From Prolixibacteraceae bacterium (lineage in GTDB: Bacteria > Bacteroidota > Bacteroidia > Bacteroidales > Prolixibacteraceae): a stretch of 6,693 bases of DNA. This document shows, piece by piece, positions 5,705 to 6,693 of the stretch. The stretch lies in assembly GCA_017998095.1 (NCBI GenBank), contig JAGODU010000208.1:1-6693 (forward strand). The letters are read 5' to 3'. The notes under the pieces were generated by a model. That model saw only the letters and a program-made list of their open reading frames with translations. It made no database searches and was not told the origin of the DNA. Numbering within the stretch: position 1 is the first letter of the stretch; each line of letters opens with the position of its first letter. Made by a program: the position numbers and the translations under genes.

Positions 5705-5753
5705 TTGTGTCTTGATACTTGTGTCTTGATACTTGTGTCTTGATACTTGATAC
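5705..5753 (-). repeat. Heptamer array 2 (seven 7-bp words)
   Basis: Read on the minus strand, the words are A A B A B A B (A = GTATCAA, B = GACACAA), followed by GATTGG. The first G of the array is the last base of the TAG stop codon of the secreted-protein gene, so the array starts its 3' UTR. It faces array 1 in inverted orientation. Confidence 0.95.
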
Positions 5754-6487
5754 TAATTTTTCCTTCTCCTGCGAAGTACAATTCCTCCTCCGATGAGTCC
5801 CATTCCAAGGATACTTGCAATTAAAGGAACCGGCACAGCAAATGGATCATTTAAGCCAGCGGGAATCGGAGTTGATGGGGCAGATGCATAACCTGAAGAG
5901 TTAATTTTAAACCACATTGTATTGGGGTCAACTTCTACATTGAGCCATCCGTAATAAAGCTGAGAACCAATAAAAAACTGTACAGCAACATATCCTTTGT
6001 TTAATCCGTTTGCCCAAGTATCTTTAAGGGAGGGAGAACCTAAAGGTTCAATGTTGCCAAAGAACATTGCAATCGGGCTCCATTCTCTTGGTGAGACAAT
6101 GCTGGGGCCAATAAGTTCTCCTTTTTGATAAAAAGTAGAAAAGATACCCACAGGGGTTCCACCCTGAAGTGATTGTAAAGCCTGAGCAGGTGATTGGGGC
6201 AATGTGCCGGAATCTTCTACTACAATCATATTTGATGCCTGAGTGGTTAATCCTGCACCGGCAGGTGCAAAAGGTGGAACAAATCCACCAACGATATATG
6301 CTAAATCCTGATTTGCATACCTGGCAATAAAATCAGGTGTTCCATCATTATTCATATCGATATAGCCATATGGCTGCGACTGATTGAATGTATGAGGTAA
6401 AGTGACAATATCTACCTGAGCCTTAACACTTAAGCTAAATAATACAGCAATAGCAATTACCGATAATTTGAATCCAGCGGCTTTCAT
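5753..6487 (-). CDS. Secreted protein with PEP-CTERM-like C-terminal sorting tail
   Basis: 244-residue exported protein of unknown function. The start is the ATG at 6485-6487, followed directly by a signal peptide: positive MKAAGFK, a hydrophobic stretch to about 20, and likely cleavage after VKA (residue 23). D44-x-N46-x-D48-G-x-x-D52 resembles a calcium-binding loop of the dockerin/EF-hand or FG-GAP kind. The segment GYVAVQF...YYGWLNVEV (165-186), ending in PIPAG, matches a module often found in secreted Bacteroidota and PEP-CTERM proteins before their sorting domains. The tail has VPVP (218-221), a hydrophobic helix (about 222-238) and RRRRKN (239-244). This tripartite layout is that of exosortase substrates, though the motif is VPVP rather than VPEP. 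Cleavage and surface anchoring are inferred, and no sortase gene lies in the window. A passive membrane anchor is the alternative. Heptamer arrays flank the gene on both sides. Confidence 0.85.
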   Translation of the reverse strand: MKAAGFKLSVIAIAVLFSLSVKAQVDIVTLPHTFNQSQPYGYIDMNNDGTPDFIARYANQDLAYIVGGFVPPFAPAGAGLTTQASNMIVVEDSGTLPQSPAQALQSLQGGTPVGIFSTFYQKGELIGPSIVSPREWSPIAMFFGNIEPLGSPSLKDTWANGLNKGYVAVQFFIGSQLYYGWLNVEVDPNTMWFKINSSGYASAPSTPIPAGLNDPFAVPVPLIASILGMGLIGGGIVLRRRRKN

Positions 6488-6512
6488 AAGTTATGATTTT
6501 TTTAATTTTTCA

Positions 6513-6543
6513 TAAAGTTATTTAATCTGTTTGATATCTGCAA
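6513..6543 (-). promoter_or_regulatory. Candidate promoter for the secreted-protein gene
   Basis: On the minus strand TTG (6543-6541) is followed after 20 bp by TAACTTTA (6520-6513), seven of eight positions of TAnnTTTG. Transcription would begin near 6506, leaving a leader of about 19 bases. Placement and spacing fit the Bacteroidota pattern. Confidence 0.5.
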
Positions 6544-6567
6544 GGCTGAAAATCAACAATTTTAATA

Positions 6568-6595
6568 GACACAAGTATCAAGTATCAAGACACAA
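6568..6595 (+). repeat. Heptamer array 3 (four 7-bp words)
   Basis: Reads B A A B (A = GTATCAA, B = GACACAA), then GATTTGGG, the same kind of exit sequence as arrays 1 and 2. It lies upstream of the secreted-protein gene, beyond its candidate promoter, in the same orientation as array 1. Confidence 0.95.
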
Positions 6596-6615
6596 GATTT
6601 GGGTTCCCCCCATAT

Positions 6616-6680
6616 CGTCATTGGTAATCCCGACATAAATAATTTAGGAACAATGTGAATATGACAGGGAGTAAATCTGC
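6616..6680 (-). repeat. Dispersed ~65-bp repeat, copy D (inverted)
   Basis: On the minus strand it aligns over its full length with copy B and shares the ATTTACTC, CTGTCATATTCACATTGTT and AATGACG blocks. It lacks the mini-hairpin tail that follows copies A and B. It sits about 20 bp beyond heptamer array 3 near the window edge. Confidence 0.85.
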
Positions 6681-6693
6681 TATTTTCATAAAT

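Larger units (their letters stand above)
5508..5753. repeat. Inverted-repeat element with 30-bp identical arms between convergent genes
   Basis: Positions 5508-5537 are an exact inverse of 5724-5753. GATTGG (5536-5541) and CCAATC (5699-5704) add a second inverted match. The 186-bp interior holds GTGCAG/CTGCAC (5545-5550 and 5571-5576) and a degenerate palindromic repeat (5610-5696). It fills the whole space between two convergent genes and could end transcription from both sides, or be a small non-autonomous mobile element. No transposase is encoded and no target-site duplication was recognised. Confidence 0.75.

Noticed and set aside
5501..5753. CRISPR-like array
   Set aside because: The 7-base words are contiguous, with no unique spacers and no cas genes, so this is a tandem repeat.

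Overview
The window looks like a chromosomal segment of a member of the Bacteroidota, probably an uncultured Bacteroidales-like lineage. The grounds are an AT-rich sequence, starts without a Shine-Dalgarno sequence, candidate promoters close to the Bacteroidota TAnnTTTG / TTG pattern, two DUF4143-type ATPases, and many short palindromic and tandem repeats between genes. No RNA gene, transposase, integrase or CRISPR array was recognised. The lineage call is inference.

Layout. Positions 1-333 hold no confident gene. They carry two small hairpins, one copy of a dispersed ~65-bp repeat, and a dense run of ten mini-hairpins that ends at the stop codon of the first ATPase gene. Two minus-strand genes follow (334-1563 and 1682-2950). 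Both encode P-loop ATPases of the AAA_14/DUF4143 type, and a partial repeat copy lies between them. A 500-bp divergent intergenic region (2951-3451) holds a third copy of the dispersed repeat, a perfect 11-bp triplet repeat and a likely promoter. It leads into a plus-strand gene (3452-5494) for a polytopic membrane protein resembling GT-C glycosyltransferases with a C-terminal TPR domain. A convergent minus-strand gene (5753-6487) encodes a small secreted protein with a signal peptide, a calcium-loop-like motif and a PEP-CTERM-like C-terminal sorting tail.

The most unusual content lies between the genes. (1) The mini-hairpins at 163-335 all use a three-base loop, mostly GNA closed by C-G, while their arms differ in sequence but stay complementary. 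(2) Three arrays are written in two 7-base words, GTATCAA and GACACAA. Two of them form 30-bp inverted arms between the convergent genes, and the third lies upstream of the secreted-protein gene. (3) A ~65-bp repeat occurs in three long copies and one partial copy, all at gene boundaries. 

The genes do not form an obvious pathway. The ATPases belong to a family commonly found as accessory genes of unknown function. The membrane glycosyltransferase-like protein and the sorted protein could both act at the cell envelope, but the sequence shows no direct link. No complete new multi-gene system is visible. The best candidates for something undescribed are the structured repeat families.
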